Below the pieces are notes generated by a model. The model searched no databases. It was not told the DNA's origin and saw nothing but the letters and a program-made list of their open reading frames with translations. The position numbers and the translations under genes are program-made. A stretch of 64,000 nt of DNA from Multifurca ochricompacta. Lineage: Eukaryota > Basidiomycota > Agaricomycetes > Russulales > Russulaceae. Positions within the stretch are counted from its first letter, which is position 1. The number at the start of each line of letters is the position of its first letter. The DNA is taken from assembly GCA_022496185.1 (NCBI GenBank), contig WTXG01000146.1:1-64000 (forward strand), written 5' to 3'. Positions 40,999 to 53,420 of the stretch are shown here, piece by piece.

Positions 40999-41490
40999 GG
41001 TTATGGGCCCTGGGCACGCTTTACTGATCTGTTACTTCTCTTGATCAGTCCAACCCTTCTTCAAGCTCACCAGCTTCAAGACTTCGTCTTTTTCCCAATC
41101 AGTCTTACAGTGAGCTTTGATTATTTTCCCCTTGCCCTTAACTATCCACAAGGTGGTGCGCTTTATGTGCCCACCTTGATCTGTCTGGCTAGTCCCTCAG
41201 GGGATTCTTGCAAGAGGTGATGAGGGACCCTAAGTGGGTGAAACACCTTGAGTTCCTCATGTGCGCTCTAAGTAAATAGTATTCTTAGTTGTAGCTGGGT
41301 TTTCGTCCCATCCATAGTCTTAGTAGGCCCCTTGCCCAGAAGGCTTGGAGCTATAGGTTCAGTCAATGCTTGGCTTGATCCGTAAGCCAGGTTTAGCGAC
41401 CTGCAGGTAGAGTTTAGGGTCTAGAACAAGGCATGGGTAGTCACTCCCATGACGCTTGGGCTTGATACAAGTAGGCTTGAACTACTATAG

Positions 41491-42067
41491 TGTTACGCCC
41501 GGTGCGGGACGTCCCACACGACTTGTGTGACAGCGTTCGTTCGTAGTCAGATAAAGGACCAACAAGATCCTTTGGAGTTTAGATGGGAAGAGTCAGAGTC
41601 AAAGAGGCTGCACTCTAAGACACTGTTGAGCAGAAGGTACCAGAAGTACCGAGACGACCGAGTCAAGGCTTTCAAAGGGATGTCCAGAAGACAAGCACCG
41701 ATGTATTCAATAAGTCGAGTCTAAGGTCTACTGGGTAGCTATAGCGGACTTATATACGTAAAGCAGTGGGCGTCTATGAGATAAGGATACGGAGTCAAGT
41801 GGGCCCAAATATCTGAAAGCGGAGGGCGTAAAGCCTGGCTTCTACTGATAGGGGATTAAGTAAATGTCCGGTCATATGATAAGGAGATAAGCGATAAGCG
41901 AAGAAACAAGTAGGTAAACATGAGCAAACAAACGAGTCACGGGGATGGACGAAGGGCATGTGACGGATCCCACGATGGAGACGTGATCTGGTAGTGAAGC
42001 GTGGGCGGCAGGGAAGGGTCATCGTTGGGTAAGAAGAAAAAGACTGGGAGTGACGGGGTTCGTAACA
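41491..42067 (-). mobile_element. Solo LTR of the Gypsy B type (577 bp), TSD TATAG
   Basis: Reverse complement of the Gypsy B LTR, almost identical to it, flanked by TATAG (41486-41490 and 42068-42072), inside the Copia 2 leader. Its youth shows that this gypsy family has transposed recently. Confidence 0.95.
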
Positions 42068-42512
42068 TATAGTATTTACACAGTAGCTAGAGGGTTTTGT
42101 CTCTGGGCAGAAGTACCTGCTGCTTTCATTGGGGGTCCGCCCCAACCAGAGGAAACCTAATAGTCTACTATAGTCATGGCCCCAATCATCTAGGGCTTAA
42201 TCATGGACTCCACCACCAGCACTAGAGGAAGGGCTCTATACCCTTTGTCTCTAGTGGAACTTGCAGTTGGCTCCTCCATGACATGACTCCCCATCTATTT
42301 ACACAAGGTCCCCCTGATGTGGGCTTAGGACTTGTTGTAGATGGCGTTAGACAGTCTACTATACTACTTAGAAGTCGCACATCAGAGGCAGGACTTTTTT
42401 AAGTTCTGAAGCATAGCGCCACAGAGTGGATGGGCCCTCTTAAATGAGACCTGGACAACTGGTTCTAACTGCTCCTTGGAACCAGGATCAAACCTTTTTA
42501 AAATCATCTCAA

Positions 42513-45500
42513 ATGTCTTCCATCGTCTTCCCCCCCACCTTCAAGTTTGATAAACTTGATGGCTCCAACTGGCAGCAGTGGTCTGTGTCGTTCACAGCCC
42601 TGCTGAGGATTAATGGGATGAAGAGGCATATTACACATGATGCCCCTGAATTCCTCAATCCTCCCAAGCCAGAGGATGGAGAAAAGGATGACAAATATGC
42701 CAAGCGCTTCGCACAATGGTCGGAGCCCATGTACTTGGAGTGGAATAGGGTTGAAGAAGTCCTCATGGGAGTTCTGGTCATGGTCACATCGCCAGAAACA
42801 TACTCCCAAATTGCCTCTGACAGAACTTATCCTTCTGTCAATGCCAAGTATGAGCGTTTGGAATCGCTCTATGGCTCAGTAGGAAGCATGGCCACCTACA
42901 ACTTGTGGTGTTCTGTGTCCTCCTTCCGCTTGGAGGAGGGTAAACAATTCAGACCCCAGTTGCAGCATGTGCTGGATGTGAGGAGTACCCTCAAGGAAAA
43001 TGGGATGGAGATCTCTGATCTCCAGCTGAGCTTTATATTGCTCCAATCCCTACCTCCATCCTACTCCGCCATTGCTGGCTCCATCCTGGCGTCAGGTCCA
43101 CCTGACCGCCTTTCCCCTCAGGACCTTGTACAAAGGTTCCTAAATGAGGAAAGCCGACTTGCTGGCCCCGCAGGAAGTGGTGTTGGGGCTGCCCTTAACA
43201 AGGCAGCCCATGTCAACAAAAATAAAAACAAAAAACAAGTATCTTTCACGCCACCTCCTGCAGGTGCATCATCGTCCAATGATGTCACCTGCTTCTATTG
43301 CCAGAAGCCGGGCCACAAGGCAAATGAATGTCGGCAAAGGAAACAGGACAGAGCCAATGCTGATGCAGGCAAAAAGGGCAACAAGAGGAAGGGGCAAGGC
43401 CCCAGTGTACATAATAACTCCACACAAGTAGCTACCATAGTTAATGGTAGTGGCAGAATACAGGAGGTGCATGAGACACCTCATATTTCACTTTATATGA
43501 TGACCGAGCACACACAAGAGGTCGATGATGGCAGCAATCCTTGGATGATGGACAGTGGAGCCACCACTCATTTCACACCGTACCTAGATGACTTTTCTGA
43601 GTACTTCCCACACAAGGGTCATCAGGTGACAATTGGTGATGGTTCCATAGTCCAAGTCGAAGGAACAGGCAAAGTCATACTCAAAACTCGTAATAATTAT
43701 GAGTTAGAGTTAAACAATGTCTTTTACATGCCTGGCAGTGAAAGAATACTGTCGACAAGCTGCATCACTGACAAAGGTGGCTCAGTGGAATTTTCTCCAT
43801 CTGAGGTCAAAATAAAGTACAATAATACAATTATAGCGGAAGGTGTCAAGGCTATGGGACTCTACTGGGTCTTTGGGAAAACTATGCAAAATTTAAATAC
43901 TGCGTCCCACAAATCTGCATCAACTAGCCTTGAAACCTGGCATTTGCGCATGGGTCATATGTCAAAAGAGGCCCTCAAAAGATATGCTCCTAAGGCTGTA
44001 AAAGGTCTTAGCATAGATAATAGCCAAGTGGAAGACAAGCCGTGTTATGGCTGTGAAATGGGAAAATCACACCGTCTTCCATTCCCTCCCTCTCAAAAGA
44101 GAGCTTCAGCACCCTTGGAAGTCATTCATAGTGACCTAGTTGGTCCTCTGCAATGCACTTCAATTCAAGGGAACCTATACTTCGCCACTTTCATAGACGA
44201 CTTTAGCAGGACAGCTCTAGTTGTTGCTATGAAAGCGAAAAGTGATTTCACATCGGTCTTCAGTAATGTTAAGGCATTCTTGGAAAATAAAACAGACAAG
44301 AAAATAAAGACCTTACACACAGACCAAGGTGGCGAATTTGTCAATAGGGAGCTGAAGTCAATACTTGAGCAGGCTGGCATAGAGCATAAATTGACAATGC
44401 CATACTCCCCACAACAGAACGGAAGGGCTGAAAGGTTCAATAGAACCATCATGGAAAAGGCCACCAGTATGCTGCATCATGCTGGTCTTTCCCTTGGGTT
44501 CTGGGAATGTGCAGTGCGAACAGCCTGTCACATATACAATAGAACACCAATCCGTTCAAATAAGTGGAGGACACCGCTTGAGCTTCTGGATGGGGACATT
44601 CCAGATGTCTCGTACTTTAAAATCTTTGGCTGCTTAGCCTACTATACTGTCCCAGAGGATAAAAGACGCAAACTGGATCACAAAGCCAGAGAAACAGTCT
44701 TTGTCGGGTATGCACCCCATTCTAAAGGATATCTTCTTTGGGATATGCATACTTGATCCTTCGTATTGTCAAGAGATGTGACATTTGATGAAGGATCCTT
44801 CCCATCTAACCTTGCAAAGGACAGCAAGGGAAAGCAAAAGGAAAAAGTTACACCTTTTGTGTTAGAAGCAGAGAGGCCTGTCCAGCCTCAACCAGTAATA
44901 GCCACAGTTCCTCAGGCTCCTGAAGACAAGGATGCCAAGGTTGAGGAACAGGAGGTAGTGGAACCTCCTCAAATAAATCCTGAGCCTACCACACCTGAAA
45001 ATGAACTTGACACACACGATCAAACTATCTATCAGACACCTCCTTCCCAAATCATGGAACCATCAGAACTCCCCCAAAGAACCCATGCCAAAAGACAAAC
45101 TAAGAAGAATGTTGGCAAGATTTCCCAACCAGTTTTACTAGGGAAAGTCCACGGTCTCAGCAACGTGACAGGGCTGTGCAGGAAGATTTAGATCTTGATA
45201 CTGCCCGTCCCAGACGTTCGCGTCGCATGAATCCTCAATTCTATAATGAGGATAATGCTGAGTTCGTACAGGGTTCTTCCAGACTTGGGCATATGGAATT
45301 GCTAAATGCCGCAGGTGTCTCTTATAGAGACCCCCTGACTTTTCAGGAGGCAATGCAGTCTGACAATGCCAGTGAATGGCTTGAGGCATGTAAATATGAA
45401 ATAGATGCCTTAGATAAACTTAATGTGTGGCGCCTTGAGGATCTTCCTAAGGGAAGAAAGGCAGTCAAGTCAAAATGGGTTTTTAAGCTGAAACCAGATG

Positions 45501-46872
45501 GACGATTTTGTGCTAGGCTCGTGGCAAAAGGTTTCACCCAAATTGAAGGGGTGGACTTCAATGAAACATTCTCTCCAGTCGCCAGATTTGAATCACTCAG
45601 ATTATTACTAGCGCTAGCTACGCTAGAGGATTGGGAAATCCACCAGATGGATGTCAAGTCGGCATTCCTTCATGGCGATCTGGATGAAGAAATTTATATG
45701 GAGCAACCAATTGGTTTCATCGTTACTGGTCAGGAGTCCAAAGTTTGTAGGCTACAAAAAGCACTATATGGCCTCAAACAAGCTTCCCGAGCATGGAATC
45801 TACAATTCCATGCAGTTCTTAATGAACTGGGCTTTACTCGGACGTACTCTGATGCAGGAGTATACGTGTTTCATCAAAAGGAGGGGGATGATTCGCTTTT
45901 GTCATTCTCTATGTAGATGACATTACTATACTTGGGTCTTCCAATGATAAGATAACGTGGCTGAAGTCAGCTCTATCTAATCGATATGAGATGACTGACT
46001 TGGGAGAAATCCAGTCATATCTTGGAGTTAACATCACCAGAGATCGTCCTAATAAGACACTGGAGATTGACCAAGCAGCCTACGGTTTATCTATTATTGA
46101 GAAGTTTGGGATGAGGGATTCCAACCGAGTATATACTCCTCTTCCCTCTGGCGCTGATGTACATCTGGTCAAGTTTGAAGGCCAGGCATCTACTTCAGAA
46201 ATAAAGAAGTATCAACAGTTGATGGGGTCTCTGCTATGGGTGCAGATTGGAAGCAGACCTGATATCAGTTTTGCTGTGGCGCGCCTTAGTCAATACGCTT
46301 CCAATCCCTCTCAAGATCACATGCGACTTGCAAAGTATGTCTTAAAGTATCTAAATAGTACAAAAGACTGCAAGTTGCGGTATTCTGGAGGGAATGGGGA
46401 GAGTGGCCTTCATGGCTTTGCAGATTCCTCATGGGGAGATCAAGAGGACTGCCACTCTACCTCAGGCTACATGTTTTTCTTGGCAAATGGTGCCATTTCA
46501 TGGTGTTCCAGAAAACAGAAAACAGTAGCACAGTCCACCACTGAGGCCGAATATATGAGCCTCTCTGAGGCTGCAAATCAGGCAACGTGGTACAGGACTT
46601 TTATGGAGGAATTAGGGTATGAGGTATCCTCCCCTATACTACTCCATTGTGACAATAAGGGTGCCATAGATTTGGCATTAAACCCAGTCACAGGAAGGCG
46701 GTCAAAGCATATACCCATCAAGTACCATGCCATTAGGGGGTACATTGAATCACACATAATAGAATTAGTGCGAACCCCCACAGGTGAGATGCTGGCAGAT
46801 GGCTTCACTAAGTCTCTACCAAGAGCATCGTTTGAAACCATGGTCAATGGACTTGGACTTATGCTGAAATGA
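42513..46872 (+). pseudogene. Copia 2 Gag-Pol, single-frame type, with three breaks
   Basis: ATG 42513 (MSSIVFPPTFKFDKLDGSNW) corresponds to the Copia 1 gag start. Gag, zinc knuckle CFYCQKPGHKANEC, protease WMMDSGATTHFTP and integrase read in one frame to TGA 44754-44756, where Copia 3 has an Arg codon. One base is then lost near 45128, and RT (ARLVAKGFTQ, VKSAFLHGDLDEEIYM) continues in a new frame from about 45176. Another base is lost near 45900, just before the YVDD motif. RNase H is intact at 45991-46872. Unlike Copia 1/3, no frame change separates gag from pol. Confidence 0.9.
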
Positions 46873-47143
46873 GAGAGCTGGAATCTGGAGACTTTGAATA
46901 CCAGTTTCACTTTCCCACCATGAGCAAAATTCTCAACTTCGAGAGTGACGCAAGAGGTGTGTATGGTTTCAGTTTGCATAAGCGAATCACCGCGATATGC
47001 CTCTGAACACCACGTGTCTCTCGCACTCAAAAGAGTTAGAGAAATTGGATCTCTGGCTGGCAATATGCTCATTTAATTGTGATGGCAGTGTGCTCATCCA
47101 ACTCATTTTCCATCCATGACCAGATGCCTTCAGCATGGAGGGA

Positions 47144-47649
47144 TGTTGAACACAGGACGTGTTCGGTGATGCTTCAGGCATCAGGTGATTAGATTAGCTG
47201 CTTTGTAGATTAGATTAGATTCCGGAGTTTCGGACTTTTACTATATCTTTATTACTTTCTTTCTCACATTCCACAGTAGCTGACTGATGCACCATGTAAC
47301 ATGTGATTCCTGTAGTAGCCAATGGCCTTTCTCCCTCTGTTTATTGTTTGGACTCTGTCTGGCACTTGAGGACTTATTCCCAGTGCACAGACCATCCCTT
47401 CAAAGAGTATATAAGGGTGTCTGTTTCGTCTCTTACACTTCAGAGTTGTCTTCTCCTCTGAAGTGTAAGTCCCATCTACTCTACTAACTACTTTACCTTT
47501 GACTAACCGTCTCTTGTAGATAACTTGTCTTTCTAGGTGTGTAGTATAGTGTAATAGAGTTGTCTTCTCCTCTGAAGTATAACTTGTCTTTCTAGCTTAA
47601 CCCGCTAACTCTCTACAGTCAGTATGCTGCGCCTCATGCCTGTTTCACA
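47144..47649 (+). repeat. Copia 2 3' LTR
   Basis: 506 bp, preceded by the purine-rich CATGGAGGGA and followed by CCCAC. Confidence 0.93.
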
Positions 47650-47700
47650 CCCACCACGCGGGTACGGGTTTCCACGGGTTGGGAGCCATATACCCGTACC

Positions 47701-48731
47701 TAGGGCATAGCATGAGTCTGGGTAACTCGCGAGTTTTTTGAGTAGAGCCATAGGAAAACTCATGGGTATTGATACTCGCGGATCCGGGTGATCCGTGGGA
47801 AAATACTCACACGGATCCGGGTATTGATTTTGGCACCCCAGGTACCTGCATGGGTACTCATGGAATACTCATGGGAATATTATTATATAAAATTATTTTT
47901 TTACTAGGCTTGTCAACCTAGAACAGAAATGGCTGAAACATGGATTGAACCTAAAGACCTCTGGGAACAAGCTCGGTCCGGTGCTCTAACCACTAAGCCA
48001 CCCAGCCTCACTGGTAAAGACACACAATATATTATATATAGGGTTATGCAGAATTGATTTTATCACTTGTATCTATTTAATTGTGAACGCGTTTTGATCT
48101 TATCACTTGTATTATCTTAGATGTATATCTTTAGTATCTAATTAATTGTGAACGCATTTTTGATCTTATCACTTAGATGTACATCCCAAGTATCTAATTA
48201 ACTGTGAACACATTTTGATCTTATCACTTAGATGTATATCCTAAGTATCTAATTAATTGTGAACGCGTTTTTGATCTTATCAATTAGGCATGATCCCAGC
48301 ATCTCTGTACCGACGTGTGCCGACGCGTGCATTCTTAAGCCTACCTTCCTAGATAGGAAGGCAATGCACGGTCTGATCGGCGCGCCCCACACTTCGCGTT
48401 TTTTCGCGTTTTTTCGCATTTCTATAGATATTGTAACTGATTCTTGTTTTATTTTGGATCGGATGCATGATCTGACTTGAAACTTCGTGGGATCGTAGTA
48501 ATATATATATTCTTTCTGTGTATGCAAGATGAAGATCTCTGGCTGCCTCAAACCTTACAAGTAAACCTACAAGTATACCCACGAGTACTCGGATCTGTGC
48601 GAGTATAGGACTCACGGCTCTGGGTGATCCGTGGGAACATACTCATGCGGATCCGAGTATGGGATTATCTAATCTAAATACCCACGAGTTCGGATCCGGG
48701 TAACTCACGAGTGCACTCATGCTAGGCCCTA
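47701..48731. mobile_element. hAT-type MITE family 3 (1031 bp)
   Basis: Ends TAGGGCATAGCATGAGT and ACTCATGCTAGGCCCTA; 8-bp flanks CCCGTACC (47693-47700) and CCCATACC (48732-48739) match at 7 of 8. Subterminal zones carry repeated GGATCCGGGT/ACTCGCG words. It is nested in the family-1 element. Internal tandem units around 48050-48280 repeat TGATCTTATCACTTAG and TAATTAATTGTGAACGCG. Carries a tRNA-like segment. Confidence 0.82.
47936..48008 (-). other. tRNA-like segment with A and B boxes inside the MITE
   Basis: On the minus strand: A-box-like TGGCTTAGTGG (48000-47990) and B-box-like GGTTCAATCC (47951-47942), 38 nt apart. GGCTGGG and TTCAGCC can pair as a 7-bp acceptor stem (two G-U), and the D arm also pairs, while the anticodon and T stems are imperfect. 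It could be a decayed tRNA copy or a captured pol III promoter; not a functional tRNA call. Confidence 0.5.
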
Positions 48732-49081
48732 CCCATACCCATACCTGGCAAAACCCGTGGTGCTTACCTGCGCGGGTATGAAAACCCTTGACAATCACTA
48801 GTCTGACCCCATTGGATAACCTTTGTCTGCTTTGAATTCCATTCCTTCCACAATAATACAGGTGGGGTCGTTTGTGAAAGATGTGCCAATAGATTAACAG
48901 CAAGAGGAACATAGTCCACAGCTTTCATAAGTTCTTCTGCATGATCATCATAAACATCTGTAACATGCACCCAGATCTCTTTAGCAGCATGATGACTCAG
49001 TGTCTGCAATGGTGCCAGCAGTGGTCTTGTCCACTGTGTCTCTGATGGCCTCTCTGTGCCCCGCATGGTGATCAGCACAGT

Positions 49082-50533
49082 TAGTGATTGTCAAGGGTTT
49101 TCATACCCGCGCAGGTAAGCGCCACGGGTTTTGCCAGGTACAGGTACGGGTATATGGCTCCCAACCTGTGGAAACCCGTACCCGCACGGTGGGTTTGGCG
49201 GGTATAGGCACTGATTATCCATTGACAAGATCAGTGGAATTTCCAAGATAAAACACATCTGCAGCCACAAAAATACAAGATCTCGTCTGATGTATGATAC
49301 AGGGTGAATGTAAATATGTTCTAGTGTTATCCTACAAAATATCAAAGCAGATCAACGGTGCAATGTAAAATAAAAGTGTTATCAGTGATCTACATTCTTG
49401 AAAATCATGATGCATCTGTTTTATTAATGCGTGACCAATTCTGCTGGTCTGGCACTATCTAAAATACTCTCTAGACTACTTTAGACTATTCTATAATCTA
49501 ATTATCAAATTAATTTATTGAAACAAGGCCCGCGTGTATCTACAAGCTGCATGGGGCAGCGACTACATTGCATTGCATGGTGGTCTGACCTCCTTCCTAT
49601 TAAGGAAGGTTGACTTAAACGCACAGAATTGTGCATCCAGGGACCAGGACAGTCGTGCTTGTATGAAATGAAACTAGAATAATAAAATAATAATGTAAAT
49701 AAAAGATCCTTTTAATCTTCTGAACATAAAACAACAATTTTTGAGGAATCTTGAGTAGCCATAAATGAACGCGTTGTGTCCAAGTGCTTATCTCCTTGAC
49801 CGGGATGGCCCGGGCCATTTATCCGAAATGCGCAGAAATGCAAAGATTGGTCGCGCTCGTATAAAATTGAAACCAGAATAATAAAATAAAATTGGAATAA
49901 TAAATTATCTTAATCTTATGAACATAAAATAGGAATCTTTGAGGGATCTTGAGTAGCCATAAATGAACGCGTTGTGTCTGAGTGCGTATCTCCTTGACCG
50001 GGATGGCCTGGGCCAATTGTCTGAAATGTGCGATGCAAGTAAAGAACTTGCACGTGTTTCATTTTATGGGCAACCCAGGTATCAAAACAATTATCCAGGG
50101 GTTACCCCTGCCAATGTCTATGTGTTCATTAAATTTTTTTGCATTCTGTGTGGTTATCTGACAGGCTATTCATCAATGTTCTATAACATCCTATCTAATC
50201 ATCTCTGTATACTGGATTTTAGTTGTGCTTGTATAAAATTGAAAGCAGAATAATAGAAAAATAATGGAATAATGAATTATCTTAATCTTCTGAACATAAA
50301 ACAAGAGCCATTGAGGGATCTTAAGCAGCCACAAATAAACGCATTGTGTATCTTCTTGGTCCAGGAAGGCCTGGGCCAGTTATCCGAAATGCACGATGCA
50401 AGTAAAGAACTTGCATGCGTTTTCATGGGTGACCTGCGGGTAACCCACGGGTTACCTGTACCCGTCACTACGGGTACGGGTATGGGTACGGGTACCAATG
50501 AGTATACCCCAGGGTTACCCCTGCCAATCACTA
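49082..50533. mobile_element. hAT-type element, family 1 copy b (1452 bp), TSD AGCACAGT
   Basis: Perfect 8-bp TSD AGCACAGT (49074-49081 and 50534-50541), inside the NLR coding sequence. Same ends, subterminal ACGGGTA words and internal units of about 200 bp as 6440-7895. No transposase. Confidence 0.95.
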
Positions 50534-50786
50534 AGCACAGTGACACGGCGAACTTCTGTGACACTAGATAACAGCTCCTCAACAGAGTGCCTTGTGTCCC
50601 CAGCCTGATCCCAAGGTGATTCAAAGTTGTCAAAACAGATAATGCATTCCTTTGCCTCAAGTGAGGTATGGATCCGGGACCAGAGGGAATCTGAAGGACC
50701 TTTTAAGACACCGAGCATCTTTCCAAGTTCGATCAAGAGAGCCCCAGAGGATGAAATGGACTCGCAGGCAACAAAGTACCTACAGG

Positions 50787-51987
50787 TAGTGATGTGCATG
50801 GCTCGGCTCAAAGCCGTAAGCCGGCTGTTTCTGAGCTGGAAAAAGCCGGGCCGACATAGGCCGTGAAAACGGCTTCCAGCGGCCTACAGCTCAGGCTTTA
50901 GGTTTGGAAAGCCTGAAGCCGCGGCTTTTGGTGGCTGAGTCATGCTTTCTATCCGGATTTTTGCAAACTGTTGAACCAGAATACCAGTACAGAGATAGCA
51001 ACATAATTGTGATTGTGTTTAGATAAAACAATTGATGAGATAAAAACATGTCTCACATTAATTAAAATACTGAGTATATACATCTCAGATTGATCATGTG
51101 ATTAAATCACATTGCAAGATAATACATTTGTTTACTTTAACTTAGTAGCTGATATAGTACATGTCCTGGATGCGCATTTTTTGGCATCCCAGACTGATTG
51201 AAAACCATCCTGAGGGTGTCACACGATTGCATGTCTTGCAGAGTCGACCTTCTTAGACTTAGATAAGATAAGAAGGAGTTCGGACTGATCTGACCCAGTC
51301 CACGCGATGCCAAGTAGTCGCTGCCCTACACATGGACACTGATAGATACATGCGGCCTTTGTTTGAGTAATACAATTCGATGATTTGATTATAGAGTGAT
51401 CTAAAGTAGTCTAGTATGTATTTTAGATAATGCCAGACTGGCAGAAACGATTGCGCATTAATAAACAAGATGTGTCAGGGTACTTAGAAGAGTAAGCCAC
51501 TGATAACTAATTAGATTTACATTGCATGCTCGATCGGCTTTGGTATTTCGTAGAATAGTACTAGAACTTATTTAAAGGTCTATTCTTGCTGGATTTTCAC
51601 TCTTAGTTTCACCACGATCTCAACATCTTATCTTATCTACATAGCAAGCATGGGATAGAAGCACCTGTTACAAACACTTGTTATTGATACAAGCTAAACT
51701 AAGACAATTTATGTTACATGAGTTAAATAGGAGACATAATATGGCAGAAGGCCAAAGCAGTGGCCAGGGGTTGATATAATGTAAACTACAAGTCCTTCAG
51801 AAATGCAGAGTAAAAGCAATCAGAAGATCCAAACTAAAACTTGTAAAGCCGCGGCTTAGGCCTAAGCCGGGCCTAAGCCGGCTGGAAGCCATCGCTACAG
51901 CCCAGGCTTGAGTCTTGACAAGCCTGAGCCGCTAAAAGCCGAGCCTAAGCCGCGGCTTCAGGCCGAGCCGGGGCCGTCACAACACTA
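50787..51987. mobile_element. hAT-type element, family 2, complete copy (1201 bp), TSD CCTACAGG
   Basis: Ends TAGTGATGTGC and CAACACTA, perfect 8-bp TSD CCTACAGG (50779-50786 and 51988-51995), inserted between the P-loop and Walker B coding segments of the NLR gene. GGCTTAGGC/GCCGGCT-type words fill both ends. No transposase ORF. Confidence 0.95.
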
Positions 51988-53173
51988 CCTACAGGGGCCA
52001 TAATATTCCTTCACACGATCATGAGTGAGGACGGCATTGGCAAGGGTTGTTTTTCCATATCCACCAGGGCCAAGGATGGCGATGCGGGCGGGATGAGATC
52101 CGATGTTGGTGAAAATCATGTGGATGATCTGAGCAACCTCAGCATCACGCCCAAAAAATATCTGGGGTGTGCGCGGCTTCGTTGGCATGGATCTATATGA
52201 CCAGTCAGCCCGCACATAGACGCGGTATGTCCGAGAGGCACTTACGTGGTAGCCTCGGTCGGGTTAGGATGGGTAACCTATCGAAACGGTCCATCAAAAT
52301 GCGCATGAGATGTAACTATAAGTCACATACTGTGGTATTGCGCTCCATAACAATCTGGGCAAACCTCGAATCTAAGGCCATCTTCGCCTATAAAACGAGA
52401 ACCCAAGTGGATTGTAAAGATAAATGAATGAATTTAATACCATGACTGACCTGGAAAGTTTGGAGCACATTCGACAACTTGGTATCATATTGCTTGACGG
52501 TCTGAAGCATGTCTGCACGTAGGATGACCCTCGTGATGCGTCCGGTCTGCGCACATTCCTTCAACGCAGCTTCGATTCCATCTAGTTCACTTTCCCGCCA
52601 ATCAGGTCATGGAAAAACACAAAGTAATGCAGAACCTACGTGCGAATGGACAGCAATATAGTGCGCAGGCCAGCCGGGAGGTCTTCTTCCTTCAGGTTGT
52701 GGGTTTGGCAGGACTCTCCCACATTGACAACGATATTGGCCACACTGGTGAGCTTTTGCATGACTGCCTCCCAATCTCCCTTGAACTGTTTCACTTCCTG
52801 TTCGCGGATTTATAAGGATTTAAGAGAGAAATATGAGGGAGGAATTAGGGACATACGCCTCGCATCTGGAGTGCCAGTAGGAGGAGGCCTGCGATCGGGC
52901 CGATAAAGGGGACGTTGGTCGCGAGAGCACTCCCCTCCTTGAGAAGAGCGAGGGAAGTCTGTATCGCAGTCGTCGCAACAACTGTGGGTCCGCCGATTGA
53001 CCCAGATGGGACGGGAGCAGTATCACCAGTTGCTGGTACCAGAAGTCAGTCAGGAAAGTTGAAAGAAAGAAGAGGGTTGGAGTTGTCTAAGACTCACGAG
53101 TTGAGGACTTGTCCCTAGAAGACGGAAAGATCTTCTGGAAGGATTTTCTGAATGAAAATGATTTGGATTGCAT

Positions 53174-53420
53174 GTTTTTTATTTGTGTGTAGCAGATGAT
53201 GGTTAGCACTGCGGTGGACAAGGTGCTGACACTGGGAAACTACCAGAACCGGGCCGGATGCCGGGTGCAGGAACCCTTTGCGCGATTGCGATGTTTATTG
53301 ATTGATCCCACACTCACAAAATCCATAATTGGCTATAGGGGCATTGAACCATGAGCATGAGAATAAAATTGACGCCATTCATATCTGTTCATCATCATCT
53401 CCCTCTCTTCTCTCTTCTAA
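53174..53420. promoter_or_regulatory. Divergent promoter region between NLR and SDR genes
   Basis: 247 bp between two start codons on opposite strands. No clear TATA; pyrimidine-rich stretch (CATCATCTCCCTCTCTTCTCTC) just before the SDR start. Shared regulation is possible but not shown. Confidence 0.4.

Larger units (their letters stand above)
40493..47649 (+). mobile_element. Copia 2: Ty1/copia element, TSD CCCGC/CCCAC
   Basis: LTRs 40493-40998 and 47144-47649 (506 bp each), TGTTGAACACAGG...TGTTTCACA. Flanks CCCGC (40488-40492) and CCCAC (47650-47654) differ by one CpG transition. It is inserted in the subterminal part of the hAT-type element. It contains a solo gypsy LTR in its leader. Confidence 0.94.
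39676..48800. mobile_element. hAT-type element family 1 copy c, inverted, broken by Copia 2 and a MITE
   Basis: 39676-40492, 47655-47700 and 48740-48800 are reverse-complement segments of the family-1 element (compare 6440-7388). It ends CCTTGACAATCACTA at 48800 against the NLR gene. The far end is missing where Copia 1 abuts it at 39675. Confidence 0.85.
48801..53173 (-). pseudogene. STAND/NLR receptor (NB-ARC type) split by hAT-type insertions and truncated
   Basis: Fungal intracellular NLR-type receptor. Start ATG 53173. Exons with GT...AG introns encode an N-terminal helical region (TNVPFIGPIAGLLLLALQMR, FKGDWEAVMQKLTSVANIV, LKEEDLPAGLRTIL). Then come the P-loop exon, IFFGRDAEVAQI and GPGGYGKTTL (near 52050), and, after the insertion at 50787-51987, Walker B ECIICFDNFESPWD (near 50640). 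After the insertion at 49082-50533 it reads ITMRGTERP and the GLPL-like DYVPLAVNLLAHL (near 48870). Removing the two insertions with one TSD each restores the frame perfectly (GPCR/YFVACE and RRVTVL/ITMRG). The 3' part (repeat sensor) is cut off at 48801 by a third hAT-type element. The N-terminal bundle resembles HeLo/MLKL-like domains of other Agaricomycete NLRs (inference). Confidence 0.85.

Noticed and set aside
47936..48008. A functional tRNA gene.
   Set aside because: Anticodon and T stems do not pair properly and it lies inside a MITE; kept only as tRNA-like.
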